Source: Paramacrobiotus metropolitanus (taxonomy: Eukaryota > Tardigrada > Eutardigrada > Parachela > Macrobiotidae). Taken from it: a stretch of DNA of 64,000 nt. The notes under the pieces are model-generated. The model did no database searches. It had not been told where the DNA came from and worked only from the letters and a program-made list of their open reading frames with translations. The position numbers and the translations under genes are program-made. The DNA lies in contig NW_026570294.1 of NCBI RefSeq assembly GCF_019649055.1, positions 248,001-312,000 on the forward strand, read 5' to 3'. Each line of letters starts with the position of its first letter. Position 1 is the stretch's first letter. This document shows positions 48,601 to 60,410 of the stretch, in pieces.

Positions 48601-51600
48601 AGCACTGAAAGACCGAAGCGAAGCGGGAAACAAAATTAAATAAACACTTTAGGAGATTCATTTTTTTTTAATTTCCCGTTTTCATTTATTATTTTTTGTG
48701 TTCATTAAATATAGTTTTTAACACTATTTATGAATTTTATTAAAAAATGAAGGCGTGACCGACGTGACCGACAAAAGTCCCGTTTTCTTGAACATAGAGG
48801 ACCTTCGCTTCGCTTCGGTCGACAAGTATACTAATTTTATACAGTCAAAAACGCAAGGTATAGTCAAGAATGGCACTTGCAGATGTACTAGAACAGTTTG
48901 TACACAATGTGAAAAAGCGTGCACGTAGTACGTACCGTGTACGCTGTCAGTAATCGCAAAATTCGTTTGCAAGGGTGTCCGACTGGTGAAGATTTCGCTG
49001 ATGATGACACCCAGACTGTACATATCGCTCTCTTTCGTGGCCTTTATGGATGCCCCGGAAATGACTTCCGGTGCGGCCCACAATATGCTGGGATCTAGTG
49101 GCAGCTCTGTGGGGTAAACGCTTCCATATAATTTTCCTCTAAATTTCGCCACTGCGTACGACGAAATTTTCAAGCAGAAGCGTTTGTCTATCATAATGCC
49201 TAGGCTTGATAGGTTTCCGTGATAATGCAGCATAGAGCGATGCAGATATCGTAATCCCTGTACAAAGATTCTGGTGCTAGTAATAAGATTACCGTAGAAA
49301 AAGGTTAAATATTGCTTGGTACATGCACGATTTCCCAAATCGTTATCGTCTTGAAGGCATGATCCATGTAGATGGGTTCACTCTGAATCAACATGAGGAG
49401 CGTATCGCGAGCGCCATACTCAAAAACCATACAGGAACCGGCAGGCATCACACATGCTTTAGTGGCCGTGATGCCGATAAATTTGTTTAGATTCTGATGA
49501 TGCAGATTTCTCATCTAATAAGAAAGACGTTTTAGCAACATACTCCAGGCTGAAATCAACAACGGTTGCATGCACATTGAGTTTTACCTGTTGCAGAACA
49601 CTGCGGAAAGTTACTTGCGCTAGGATTTGCTCTACTGTCAAGCACTTTCCATAAAAAGATTCGATTACAACTGCCTGACCGCAGTATAAGCGTCGGTTAA
49701 TGCCGACACTGATTTCGGTTGCGGCATGCAGTTGTCGTAAAAGGACACCAGCTGGTCCAAGATCGGAATATGGCTGCAGGTCAGTGGAAGGTAAGTACCA
49801 CCATGTTGACTTGTTGAACTTTTCATTTGAGCGCTTCCTGTAAAAAATTGCTGTAATACTTAGCAGGAGCTTAGCTGCTATTATGGAGAAAGGAAGCGCT
49901 TGATGAAATCACCAATAAACCGTAGAAATCAACCCGATACAGACAATGACCGCTATCGCCGCTACAATTCCGGTAACTGTTCTTGGCGCTGCAATGCAAC
50001 AGTGCATACTAATTACGTAAAACTCGGAAAGGTATGTAGTACTAATTTTTTAAAATGGTGGACACTGGGCTGTCGTTCAGGCTAAGGCAGTTGACTGAGA
50101 TTTGCTTTGGTAGTTAACGCACTACTTTGCCGTAACTGTAAGCTTGATACGGTAAACGTATGCGGTGTTGCGCATGTCGTATGAAAGTAAGGTTACTTCG
50201 TTTCCAGTAAGTGCATTCAACCACAATTACGAGCACGCTTTCAGACAAACTTTAAAATTAGTAGCATTCAAGAGCGTTATTTTTATTCTGGGGGTATGGA
50301 CCAGTTTCGGGCGTATCGACCCTATTGTTTCTGTTATAATTCAGCGTGTTTTTCCGGGTGATTGTTTATTGCGTTTTTGATTTGACCAACAAAGTGCAAT
50401 CAACCAAATTAATTTTAGTATTATTAATTTTTTAAATCAAACCATTTTCGGAAACGCCTTACTAGTGCTGGCGGTGCAAAGGTTGTTGTGGAATCCACAC
50501 TGCGGCACGTCAGGTGGAGGACCATCTCTGCTCTTCCAGCTGTTCGCTAATTTAGGGGAAAATTCTCTTATGTTGGATGAAAAGGAGTCGTAATGCCATG
50601 CATCCTGTCGAAAATCGGAGTCACATAAGTAGGTTTATGTTAATAACCATGTTACGCAAAGTGTTAATTAAAAGCTGTGAAGACTCCATTTAGGGTGTGT
50701 CGAGCCTCTTGCCTCAAAAACGCCGGTATCGGTGTTAAATCGATGATACACAACATCGTTCAAGCGCATTCCGTTTTCATTTATTGTGAAATTACGGAAG
50801 CATACATTAAACAATCGATTGTAGAATCGCTTCACAAAACTGATTCCGGTTAGGACGTTGGCATCTCCCAGCAAAGCTTCTTCCATAACCTATGAAACGT
50901 TAAAAGTTGGTTTTCGTAAAATCTGTTGAAACAGAGCTGTTGTCTTACGCGAGCAAACACAATCACCGATTCATAACCCGCAATGGCCAGATCCTTGCGC
51001 TGCAAAATAAAGAGCGCGTTCAGCAATCGTACTAAATCATAATTATTATGGTAATATGATACCTGTTCATTCCGAGAGACTGAACGGTTGTAACGTTCGA
51101 ACGAAATATTCTGGGCTTTTTCCAGTACATCGCTGATAAGTTCCCATCTTGGATTTGGGTTTTGGAAATTTATCAGTGATTGGAAGCCATCAAATGCTGC
51201 CTAATTCGATACGCCAGCGAACATCAACTTATTTATTATGATGTATGTACACCAAAAGCATCTGACAGAAACCGGCAGCCCAATGTACAGTATTCCCACA
51301 GGGCCACAGCTGTAGCTCACTTCGTCGTTGCCATCGAAAAACTGCCACAGAAGTTCCGTTTGACCTGGCACCAGTGTGGTTTGCACAGTGAAGAATATCT
51401 GTAGCGATTAATTTAAACATCCCGGTCAGTACTACATTTTTACGTCCAACGCTTTCGATGATTTCCAAGATAAAGTGAAAGTGTATTAGATTAAATTAAA
51501 ATTGTCAAAAGGCTCAAAACGTAACTCTTAGTGTTGATACAATAAAGTAGTATCATCGTCCAGATGTGTAAGTGCAAATGACAGAAATTAAGTCGTGCTC

Positions 51601-53733
51601 AATCGGCACAAACAGGTATTACTCAGCGTTTTCAGCGTTATTTTTAAGGAAAGAAAAATATTTTTTATATATATAACGTACATAATCGCCATTGGTCATG
51701 TTTAGACGATTTGCTGTCACCTGTCGATGACAAAAACAGCGCAATATACTAGAGACGAAAGAGGCAGAAATAATTCATGAAGTTTTACCATAATATCGCG
51801 AACAACACGCGGATGGGCGATGATTACTCCCACTATCAGGGTCAAAAAGCAGACAGAAACCATAATCATCAGCAATTACCAATTACCAGTATTCTAAATT
51901 TTAATTAACAATGTGTCACTGTTCGACCCACCTCGGCTTTGATTCTGCATTCGAGTCAGTGGTGCTGTGTAGTCTTGGCTTTCTCTGGAGTTGAATTCCA
52001 GTTTGTTTGTGAGATATTTGGTCATCGTCGATCCATCGAGAGACTGCTTTAAATCCAGGCAGACTATCACGTAGAACGCGCCGTTTTGCTTGAACTGCGA
52101 GGGCGATTCGCACAAAAGCGTAATAGTGCTCCAGCGGTATTTGTCTAATAACAACTTAAAGCTGCGGAACGTTGCTACTCCATCATTCGATGCAAAGCTC
52201 AATAGTGTTGGATAACGGTGTTTGTCGGCAAGTCTACCATCACTCGCTGAGCTGAACAAGATGAAGCTGTTGATGCATGTGTAGGTATGTTTTAATCTGC
52301 TGCATTTTTAACGCGAGTCAGCGCATCGGTTAAAACTGCGGCTTCTCTCCTCAAGACTTGCAAATCCATTTCTCAGATTCTTATAATACTCAATGGGCTT
52401 TTGTGGGCTTCTTTCAGTTTTTGGTATCAAATACAAAAAAAAGTAGACATCTATTTGTTTATATGTAGTACAAGAACGTCCCTTACGTAATGCACTGATT
52501 AGCTCTACAATTTTTGTAATTTGTAAAAATGGGCTTACGACGCAATTAGAGGAATATCCCATTCTGCAAGACAGAATGATACACATTGTGATGAAATTCT
52601 ATGAATATGAAATATGTGTCAAATTCAGTGATAAAGGTAGTACTCGGAAATCAATCGCAGTTGCTCATATTGTTTGTCTGATAAAGAGCAAACATTTCAG
52701 ATAAAGCACACCCTTGTGAAACTATGGAGAGAAGTAGGGTGCAAGTAATAATCTAGAAAACATGAAGTTTCGCTGCATTCCGGTAACTGTATACGCGAAC
52801 TTGCCTCGAGCAAAATGTCCAAGATTTAACATCTCCATGCTGCATCCTGTAATGAAATCTGGTAAGATGCGAGAAATTCTTGAAGTTGGTGTGGGGGCGG
52901 CATTCGAATACAGAGTAACTATCAGGTAATTAATTTGACAAAAACTTAAAAAAACACTTTGGTTTTTATCATATTTCGATGTTGTGCGTATACATTTTCA
53001 GAAACGAGTCACCCGCCTATTAGAATTTCTAAAAACATATTTTAAAGTTTTCAGAATCGATGCTTTTATCGGGAAAAAACATCGCTGGGAAAATAAAACA
53101 TCGCTGGGAAAAAACATCGCTGGGAAAAGTTCATTCATTAACTGTGCAGATCATCGTCGGTAGGTTCTGGTGGAAAAACTTACGGTTAGTAAAACGAGAA
53201 TACTCAAGAACGGAAAACCCAAGACCATACACAAGAGCGTGCGCTATACAGATCTGTATACGCGATCTGCAATCTGCACTGTTTTCAAACCAACCGGATT
53301 AAGACTAAGGGCATACTTCTACAGCAGTTTCCTGGAGGCATATGGTACTTTTCGTTTACAAAACTATGAAGCGAACGTTACCAGGGGAAAACATGACCGT
53401 AAAGCTGTTAGAATATCGCTTGATGGCTTGGTAGATCGGTTCCGATAATTCCGGCATTAAGGCCGCGCCATCAGCACAGCTGAGTACTCCAGGGTAATGA
53501 ATTGTGGTTCTCGACATGTTGGCAAAGGTCGTCGGATAGTCCTGCTGCACCTGCTCGAAGGCCACGTCTAATGCCGGTCCAACTTCGTAATAACTGAATG
53601 CAGTAGTGTCCCCGACCAAAATAGTTATGGCATGTATGTGCGTTTGATTGGAGACGCCATCTGTCCGGCTAGAGGAACTCAGCACAATATAGATATAAAA
53701 CGAAAAAGTCAGTCCATAAACCGGCAAATGCAT
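45684..53733 (-). CDS. GC3: receptor guanylate cyclase with a lost metal-binding aspartate and one damaged splice donor
   Basis: Exons in coding order: 53382-53733, 52805-52846, 52539-52563, 51932-52251, 51789-51832, 51682-51720, 51321-51398, 51063-51200, 50949-50999, 50707-50889, 50463-50604, 49913-49988, 49588-49837, 49323-49514, 48936-49257, 47276-47579, 46963-47182, 46743-46890, 46621-46669, 46394-46443, 46011-46102, 45684-45722. All are open; about 1,051 aa if joined. The ectodomain, membrane helix (VTGIVAAIAVIVCIGL), kinase-homology and cyclase domains are all present. The second catalytic metal ligand is changed: VETIGASYL instead of VETIGDSYL (codon 46972-46974). Exon 2 uses a GC donor (GAG|GCAAGT). 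The exon 10 donor, AGA|GTGCT in GC1 and GC2, has lost its T here. The product is predicted to be catalytically weak or dead; it might act as a dimer partner or binding receptor, or the gene is an early pseudogene. Confidence 0.85.
47620..48560. mobile_element. Long inverted-repeat element in GC3 intron 15
   Basis: Arms of roughly 200-270 bp (about 47640-47890 and 48290-48550) are imperfect inverted copies. Shared blocks include CTATAGCCAAA, TTTAAACGCA-GGAGGTGT, TGCGCACTC and GGTAC-rich tips. The centre is about 400 bp with no coding sequence. GC1 and GC2 have introns of only about 310-335 bp at this place, so the element arrived after the copies separated. Confidence 0.65.
48609..48820. repeat. 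Inverted-repeat segment with GACCGAAGCGAAGCG ends
   Basis: Perfect 15-bp ends: GACCGAAGCGAAGCG at 48609-48623 and its reverse complement at 48806-48820. The end with its flank (CGAAGGTCCTCTAT) recurs in inverted form at about 15058-15090. Related CTTCGCTTCG motifs occur in the same intron of GC1 (27705) and GC2 (39265). Probably a dispersed small element. Confidence 0.55.
53080..53130. repeat. Short tandem repeat in GC3 intron 1
   Basis: Three tandem copies of ACATCGCTGGGAAAA with 2-3 variable bases between them. Confidence 0.75.
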
Positions 53734-55337
53734 GGTGGTGGAATGAGCACAGATATCATAACGCTGGCATCAAAACGTTGCCGATGATAATGATAAATGT
53801 GCAAGTACGTTTTAGGTACAAATAAATTGCATCCTGGCTCAGCTAATTATCATTGAACCTGGTTGTCGAATATGAACCTCGAGCTCATGACAAACCACAC
53901 GAACTATGTAAGTACTATTCGGAATAGTATTGTATTCTGCAACAGCAGCCAAACGATCGAGATTGCATCACCGCCTACCTTCCCCTGCCGTGAGGGACGC
54001 ACAAGAAATCAGGTGAATTCAGAATAAGGATGTCAATGGCATTTCACCTGTCGCTCGTTTTTATCTGGTCATCACGGTGATACCGATTGACGCAGGAGTT
54101 TCCATTACCGAGTTTCCATTACTCTCGACCCGGCAAATGCGGATCCATATGACCTGTCATTACCCGGTACCGATAATTATTTTAACCGTCGGGGTGGCAA
54201 AGGTGGGCGAAATTTCCTCCGGTAAAAATTACACAATATCCATTTCATTTTTGTGCTACCCGTAGCTCTGCTCAGCATGTTTTAAATGACATCCCTAAAC
54301 TCCTGCGTCCGTCGAACTGGCGGTGCACGTGGAGAATCTTTCGAGGGCAAGTTGCTCTGCAGTTGCACTGCTTAGGCGATCGAGCTGCACTACAGGAGGT
54401 TGGACGTGGTAAATGCCCGATCGGCCTACAACAATCACAGCCGCCTAATTCCCAAGACACGAAGAACGCATTACGGTACCAGGACAAGGATATCGAGTTC
54501 ACCCACCCGGTTCGGGTTAACCTCGAGTTACCCCCTGGCGTGTGGCGGTGGGCACATCATAAAAGTTACAGCTGATGCAGCAGTGATTGCAATGTCACGT
54601 AATTTTCTAACTGAAATTCTTAATTTGTTTGGCTTTTTCTGAATAAGATTTCTTAGAGAATTGTTGTTTGATTTTAGTGGTGGTTTTGTGGAGATCTGTA
54701 AGTGCAACACCCAACGTTGATGCGGTAGGCCTGTTTTTTTCACGATGTTGTGGTAAACAGATTTGTCTTGTTTTTAGTCTTTCATGTGACATTTTTATTG
54801 GAAAAACATATATGTTAACGGCAGTAATGATGTTTTTTTTAAGTTGCGGTGACTAATAGGCAAAGTACGATGTTGGTGTTTGTTTTTTTTCTGAATCACA
54901 CTAGTATTGATTTGTTAATATTTATTTATTTTTATTTATTTTCTCAATCTACAGTATTTTTGTGCATTTTGCCGCTAGGACACACCTTTGCCGTCTCGGT
55001 CTTCTCTTGCAGTATGTTGTTATTCTGGCTTTTTAATTCAAATTCTTTCCAGTATGTATTCTCGTTGCCATTATTAATGTGTTCCTGTTACAGCCTCGTA
55101 GATTCGTTATGTAGGTCGGAAAAGTATTTTGCCACTTTTCTGCTACCTTGCATATATTTATTACAGATCTTGTATTGTGGGCATATGCCTGCTCTTCGCA
55201 GTTTTTCCTGATCATGGATGAGAAATTATTAATTAAACTGAAATTCCATTACACGAGTAGCTGCGAGCCTACAATCAACCGTCATCATTAATTTGATATG
55301 TTTAAATTGGTCATGCACAAGGATCATAGTGTGAGTT
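53734..55337. other. Upstream region of GC3 and spacer
   Basis: GC-upstream homology is weak but visible to about 54260, including a local duplication of GAGTTTCCATTAC near 54108. 54290-54560 has raised G+C and partial open frames on both strands but no recognisable domain. 54570-55330 is A+T-rich with nothing called. Confidence 0.4.
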
Positions 55338-55983
55338 GTGATAATTAATTTTGTGGTTTTAAAGCGGCTGTTAGTGATTACGATTACAGAAGTCAGTATA
55401 CTGCTCAAACGACAAAATGCTCTGATGAACTACAGAGTGCAACTAATTCATCCTGCTGTAAGCGCTATGCCTGCGCTGCACAGGAAGGCAACCAAAACAC
55501 AGACGCCACAAACGATAGCTTTATTAATATCGGAAGATGTTAATAAAGGGATGAAACCCAGAACATCTAAACAGCCCCGAAGGGTCACTCTAGCATGCGC
55601 AAATATCGAAGGCCATCTCGTACAGCATGGACGTCTCCATGCTGTCGAGCCAAAATCCAACAGAATGAAATCAAAACGTCTCGGCCATGTGCATGCAATG
55701 CCAATCTCTGGCCGTAAACAGAGCACATGCGAGGCGAAATCGGAGTCGGTGCGACACCCACTCAACCCACACTCCTGGGCGGTGGCGCCGATCTCCTGAC
55801 ACTGCCACAGGCTGTAAAGTTGGATTGCTTGATAACGCCGTTGTTGAATTAATGGCACATCAAGGTGCTTGTTATATTGTAACCGCCCAAACCGCAAACC
55901 GAACTCTGGACAGTAGGCAATCAAAACTCAAAAGCCCTAACTTGGAACATAAATCCGTGTGTGATGGTATTTGGATTCCGTGA
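55338..55983. other. Unassigned stretch with overlapping open frames on both strands
   Basis: A plus-strand frame of 153 codons (55338-55799), a minus-strand frame of 158 codons (55448-55924) and a plus frame of 98 codons overlap. None shows a domain, signal peptide or convincing splice context. Base composition is exon-like. I cannot tell which, if any, is translated. It may be a fragment of a decayed gene. Confidence 0.25.
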
Positions 55984-56111
55984 CATCACAACAAGAATTC
56001 CGTGACCTCTACAGAGACCGTGACCTCTACCTCTGTATTTTAAAGAGATTTTGCCAGCTGGTAAAACGAACTAATCCAACTTTAATCAAACGCTTTGAAG
56101 CAGCCGTCATT

Positions 56112-57226
56112 ATGCCTGGAAATGCACTGGGTAATTACTGCTCACAGTAACTGCCGGCTGACTAACGTGGTTACATACATATGTAATTCTAATGATACGG
56201 ATTTCGAATTTATTTTTATTTATGTTGTGTTCATTTATGCTTTTTAGTTGCAAGTCTCGTTCTGGGATGGGTGTCCTCTGTCCACGGTGAGTAACTATGA
56301 GTACTTAAAACAAATCCAGGTCCTGCTATCAAAATTCCAGACATGAAGGTCGTCGCCGCTTTGTTTTGCAAGAACAAATTACAAATGTATACGAGAGAAT
56401 AACAGTAGCGCATTTCAGTGCTCCCTGTATTTGCTGCCGTGAGCCGGCTGGAGTATTACGTTGCGACAATATATATGACTAAATCTAGCGCGGTACATAA
56501 GCACCATGTTTAGCCACAACGCCATACTCCAGCCGACATTATGGCAGCAAGTACAGGGAGTACTGAAATGCGCTACTGTCATCCCCTCGTATAACACTAT
56601 CGATTTGCCGCCGATGTGAATACCTTTATGTATCTTACGGGTTAGCACGGTTTGAGGTCTCCGGCTACGATGTGATCTGCAATCCGGCCATTAAACCGAC
56701 CGGCAGCGACGACCAGAAAGCCTGCTTCGCCAAGCGCGGTGAGGACCAAAACTGCTTACTTACAGCTCACAAGAGCGACGCCAAAAGAGACACGTGTGCC
56801 ATTGTGAAGAAAAGCAGCAAATGCGGACTGCAGCGGGGCTTTGCAGCGCCCTATACCGTTAATGTTATGGCCAACTTCGACGCGCCGAAATACACAAAAG
56901 CAGACAAACTGGTCGTGGAAGGCGCCACGGGTCAGCTGGGGACAATTAAAGGGTCGGGTATGATGCAGAGCAGCACGGGCTACGGCGGGGCGATCGGCAT
57001 CGGCTCGGACGAGGAATGCGGAAAAGTGTGCGCCCACAGCATGCAATGCGTACGCTACCTGTTATGACGGGATGAGCATATGGGAGGGAATTGTCGCTTG
57101 TATAGCTTTTCCAAACCTTTGACTGCGGGGAAGGATGCACGCTGTCTGGACACTAAAAAAGACGGGCAGCGAGGGAGTCGGATGTATTTTGCCAAGCCGG
57201 AACTAGCGCCCACAGAGACATGCTAA
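56112..57226 (+). CDS. Small secreted PAN/apple-like protein, in-frame TGA near the C-terminus
   Basis: Three exons in matching phase: 56112-56130, 56248-56286 and 56646-57226. Exons 1-2 make a signal peptide (MPGNALVASLVLGWVSSVHA). The mature part is cysteine-rich (VICNPAIKP, QKACFAKRG, CAIVKKSSKCG), followed by a PAN/apple-like block (ECGKVCAHSMQCVRYLL, then NCRLYSFSK, ARCLD). An in-frame TGA at 57065-57067 separates CVRYLL from RDEHMGGNCRLYS. The frame then stays open to the TAA at 57224-57226, with family-consistent cysteines. That suggests a recent nonsense mutation, a sequencing error, or less likely recoding. Secreted; binding partner unknown. An inverted repeat sits in intron 2. Confidence 0.7.
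56402..56579. repeat. Inverted repeat (MITE-like) in intron 2 of the PAN gene
   Basis: Arms of about 70 bp begin ACAGTAGCGCATTTCAG on the left, and the right arm ends with CTGAAATGCGCTACTGT. They also share CTCCCTGTA, TTGCTGCC and CCGGCTGGAGTAT-type blocks, around a centre of about 35 bp. Confidence 0.8.
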
Positions 57227-57506
57227 TAGATCATTTCGTCTTCCCTGCTCGGGTAACCACCTTGCATTAAGTGCAAACGCACTACGAGCTGCTCATTCCA
57301 AACTCACTAAATCAAATCAAAGATGCGTTTATTGATTTTCTTGAAGTTTCTTTACATCCGAAATATGTTGTCACGGTCCACGGACACAGGAAACTGTAGG
57401 AACTGATGTTTATACAGCTTTCAAACTGTGACATGGCGCAGCATTGGCATACAACGCTGAAGTTCTTGCTTTTGCTTTTCCCCTATCAGCACGAACGAAA
57501 ATGTAA
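57227..57506. other. Convergent spacer between the PAN gene and GC4
   Basis: About 280 bp between the stop codons of two tail-to-tail genes; no other feature seen. Confidence 0.4.
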
Positions 57507-59639
57507 TTAATGCAATAGCCAAAAGGTCACCATTTCTCCCTTTCCCTGTAAAAACAACCAGTCTAAGTGTACACGCCATGTCTTACCTTCTGACTGTATG
57601 ACTTATGAAGAATACACGCATGCACATTCAACATAATAACAGCTGTTCTGTATGGTAAGGCACAAAAAAACATTTCGGGCCAACATTTTTACACACAATT
57701 ATTATTACTTATGCATTGCACTGGGAACAGTACGCACCTGGCAGTTACTGCAATTTCCAGAATTACATTACTAGAATTATCAGGGTTCTCAAGCTGCTTA
57801 CAGTACTTCCAGTATTAACCAGCTGCTTTCTTTACCTTGATGAAAATAGTCCCCCTTGTTTCTGTTTTAAAACCGCCAATCTGGTCCAACAAGTGCTTGG
57901 TAGTTCCGCTAACATGGATTCTTGAAGCTGAAACCAAACCTTTAACTTAAAATAATTCCGGTTAAAAGTCAAAAACGAACTGCTAAGCATAAAAGTTTAG
58001 TAAGAACCGCCCTCTGTTCGCAGACAGGCACAGCTCGCTACGATTTTACGCAGATCAAGGCGTTTATCCAAACAACTCCGATAATTCGTTCGGACTTGTA
58101 GCCTTAAAAGTTTTGCGACATCAAAATAAATGGAAATGGTCGATCCAATCGTTGCAGAAATGGAAAGTAAAATTATTAACCTGACATTCGAATTTTCCCT
58201 AAACTAACCGGCACCATGCGTTTCCATTCGACTAGCCGTATTAATTGTGTCTCCGAACCTGCAAAGTGCAAACGGCACAATATATGTATTGTTTGAACAA
58301 ACTCATTCATAAACCTAAAACCTAATTCTACATCAATAAAACAAAAAGGCAAGGCTTTTTTTGTTTAACTCGTGCGTATCCGCTTCTTTAACTTAAGATA
58401 AGAAAACGGTTTTACTCACAAGCAGTACCGCGGCATTTTTAACCCCACAACGCCGGCTGCACAGTGACCTACAGCAAAATGCGCAATGACTTAAACGTTT
58501 AAAAACTAAAACTGCGCTAAACGTTTAAATTTGCTAATGGATGCAGTTTAAATAATGCAGATTAAGTCGTTACCAGAGTGTATGCCAACACGCAGTCGCA
58601 GGCGTTCTGCCGGATCGATTGGCGAATGTATGCTCTCCGAGGCTTGCAGCATCGACAGCGTCATCCGCGCTATTTCACCGGCATGCCGACTCCCGTTACG
58701 TGTTGGCAAGCCGCTGGCTAACTGTCACAGGAGCATATATTTAACACTTTGCGAACCTTACCATTTTACTAGTATGCAGTGAAAGGCGAAGTACTAGATA
58801 TGAGTCGCCGATGGTCTCTACTTTGTAGACGTCGAATCGCGGCAGAATGGAGTCAAAGACGGTGTACAGGATATTCAGCAGAGCGATAGTCTGCAGCAGG
58901 GCACACTGACCGACAATCGGTCCAAACTGGGGAATATCGCTGAACAACAAGGTCACACAGTCAAAGTGTTCCGCCGTCACAGTGCGCTTGTTGCGTAAAT
59001 GATTGACTACCGACCTACAACAACGACGAACGCTTTCTGTCGCGTGCGACTCTTGAACAAATATTTTCACGACAATAAGCGCTTTACTCTGGCAACATTT
59101 CCCGCAGTAACGAGTCCACTTTACTCTGCTCGTCCATTAGCTGACGCGCACTTTGACCAGATCCTCTAAATGACTTTTACCAGATCCTCTAAATGACCAG
59201 AGTACTGATCCAACCGGCTTATAACCAGATCGATCATCTTCTTGCACGGGACGATCTGACTCAATGCCTCGGTAAAGCCGGACGCTCTAGTTGGTTGTTG
59301 GCAATACATGAATTAACAATGTCGCGCAGTTCGGCTGGTATTTTTGACGTATACTCAATGCGAGTAACATCGGGATCCTTACGTAGTGCGGCAACGTTTT
59401 CTACAAACAACATCCCTTATTGCACTGCTCTTCAGTACAATCCATGTACAATGGATGGTGCATTTTATTATGCAGCCGGAAATGCACAGTACGGTCAGAA
59501 TGGCATATCTAATACCGAAGTTATAGAACAATAATTTGTTTAAATTTTCTTACCTTGTACACTGTCGCTGATCGCCAAATTTGTTTGCATGGGTGTCTGA
59601 CCGGTGAAGATTTCGCTGATGATGATGCCCAGGCTGTAC
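57507..59639 (-). pseudogene. GC4: receptor guanylate cyclase 3' half, cut by an LTR retrotransposon
   Basis: Exons 22-17 are intact and in phase: 57507-57545, 57836-57927, 58209-58258, 58420-58468, 58574-58721, 58795-59014. All cyclase residues are present (LFSDI, VETIGDSYL, MPRYC, NTASRM). Ex16 (59088-59400) carries a loss of about 10 bases near 59283 and a local duplication of CCAGATCCTCTAAATGAC (near 59157 and 59182), so it is frame-shifted. Only the last part of exon 15 remains (about 59557-59639, YSLGIIISEIFTGQTPMQ). It stops exactly at the retrotransposon LTR. Exons 1-14, if they survive, lie beyond the element and outside the window. Confidence 0.88.
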
Positions 59640-60094
59640 TGTCGCAGTATAGAGTTCTCCTGTAAGCGCACCTGTGCTACACCTGTGTAGGTCGACGATG
59701 TTACCGATGTGTCCCTATAACGATTAGACAACGCACCCGTATGATAGTGACCTTTATTCAATATAACCCTATGCCCACAATAACAATGCTAATGCTAGGA
59801 AATCCAGGTGTAGCCTGGGAGTCGACTGAGAGTCTGCTGGTAGACTGCTGTCAGACTACTGACTGGTACGGTGTGGAGGGGCGCTTTATATATGGTCCTG
59901 GTCCGGATGGGCTCGGCTGCCATGGGTGGGGCTGGTGTGGCGACAAGCCAATGACAGAGTGCATGACGGCATGATGATGTAATATGCGGTCCGCGTTACG
60001 TCATATGACCGCGCAGGAATGTGCAGGGCATACCAACACGTAGGCTTCCCGTGACTAATGGTCGTGCAGTGCGACTAGTGACGATGTCGTCACA
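59640..60094 (-). repeat. LTR (3' LTR in element orientation), 455 bp
   Basis: Ends TGTCG...CGTCACA in plus orientation, giving TGTGACG...CGACA in element orientation. TATATAAA lies at about 59885-59892 and AATAAA at 59753-59758, both read on the minus strand and in the right order for transcription. Confidence 0.88.
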
Positions 60095-60106
60095 ATCCTC
60101 CTCTTC
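60095..60106 (-). other. Polypurine tract of the LTR element
   Basis: Minus strand GAAGAGGAGGAT directly precedes the LTR start TGTGACG, the expected place for plus-strand DNA priming. Confidence 0.7.
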
Positions 60107-60344
60107 AAAATTCGCCGTCTCTGGCGAATCCAACAAGATCAGCACAATGACGTTAAAAAAAATAAACAAATACACGTAACAAATAATCTAATACATAGAT
60201 GAAAATTTACCAGGTACATAATAATTCGAAAACTGTCATAGTGGGCTTATACAACAAAATATTTTGCAACATATTTTGAGCTAAGAACCAAACAAACATC
60301 AAAACTTTTCTACCAAAATAATAACAAAAAATTCATATTATACT

Positions 60345-60410
60345 GAAATCGACCAGATAATAAAATCCAAGTCGAGGTACCGACTTGGATTTTATTATCT
60401 GGTCGATTTC
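60345..60410. repeat. Perfect 30-bp hairpin inside the LTR element
   Basis: Thirty-base arms beginning GAAATCGACCAGATAATAAA are perfect reverse complements across a 6-base centre (AGGTAC). Lies between gag and the 3' LTR in element orientation. Confidence 0.95.

Noticed and set aside
55448-55924. Minus-strand frame of 158 codons
   Set aside because: Overlaps other frames of similar length, shows no domain, and the cysteine/tryptophan pattern is not family-like.
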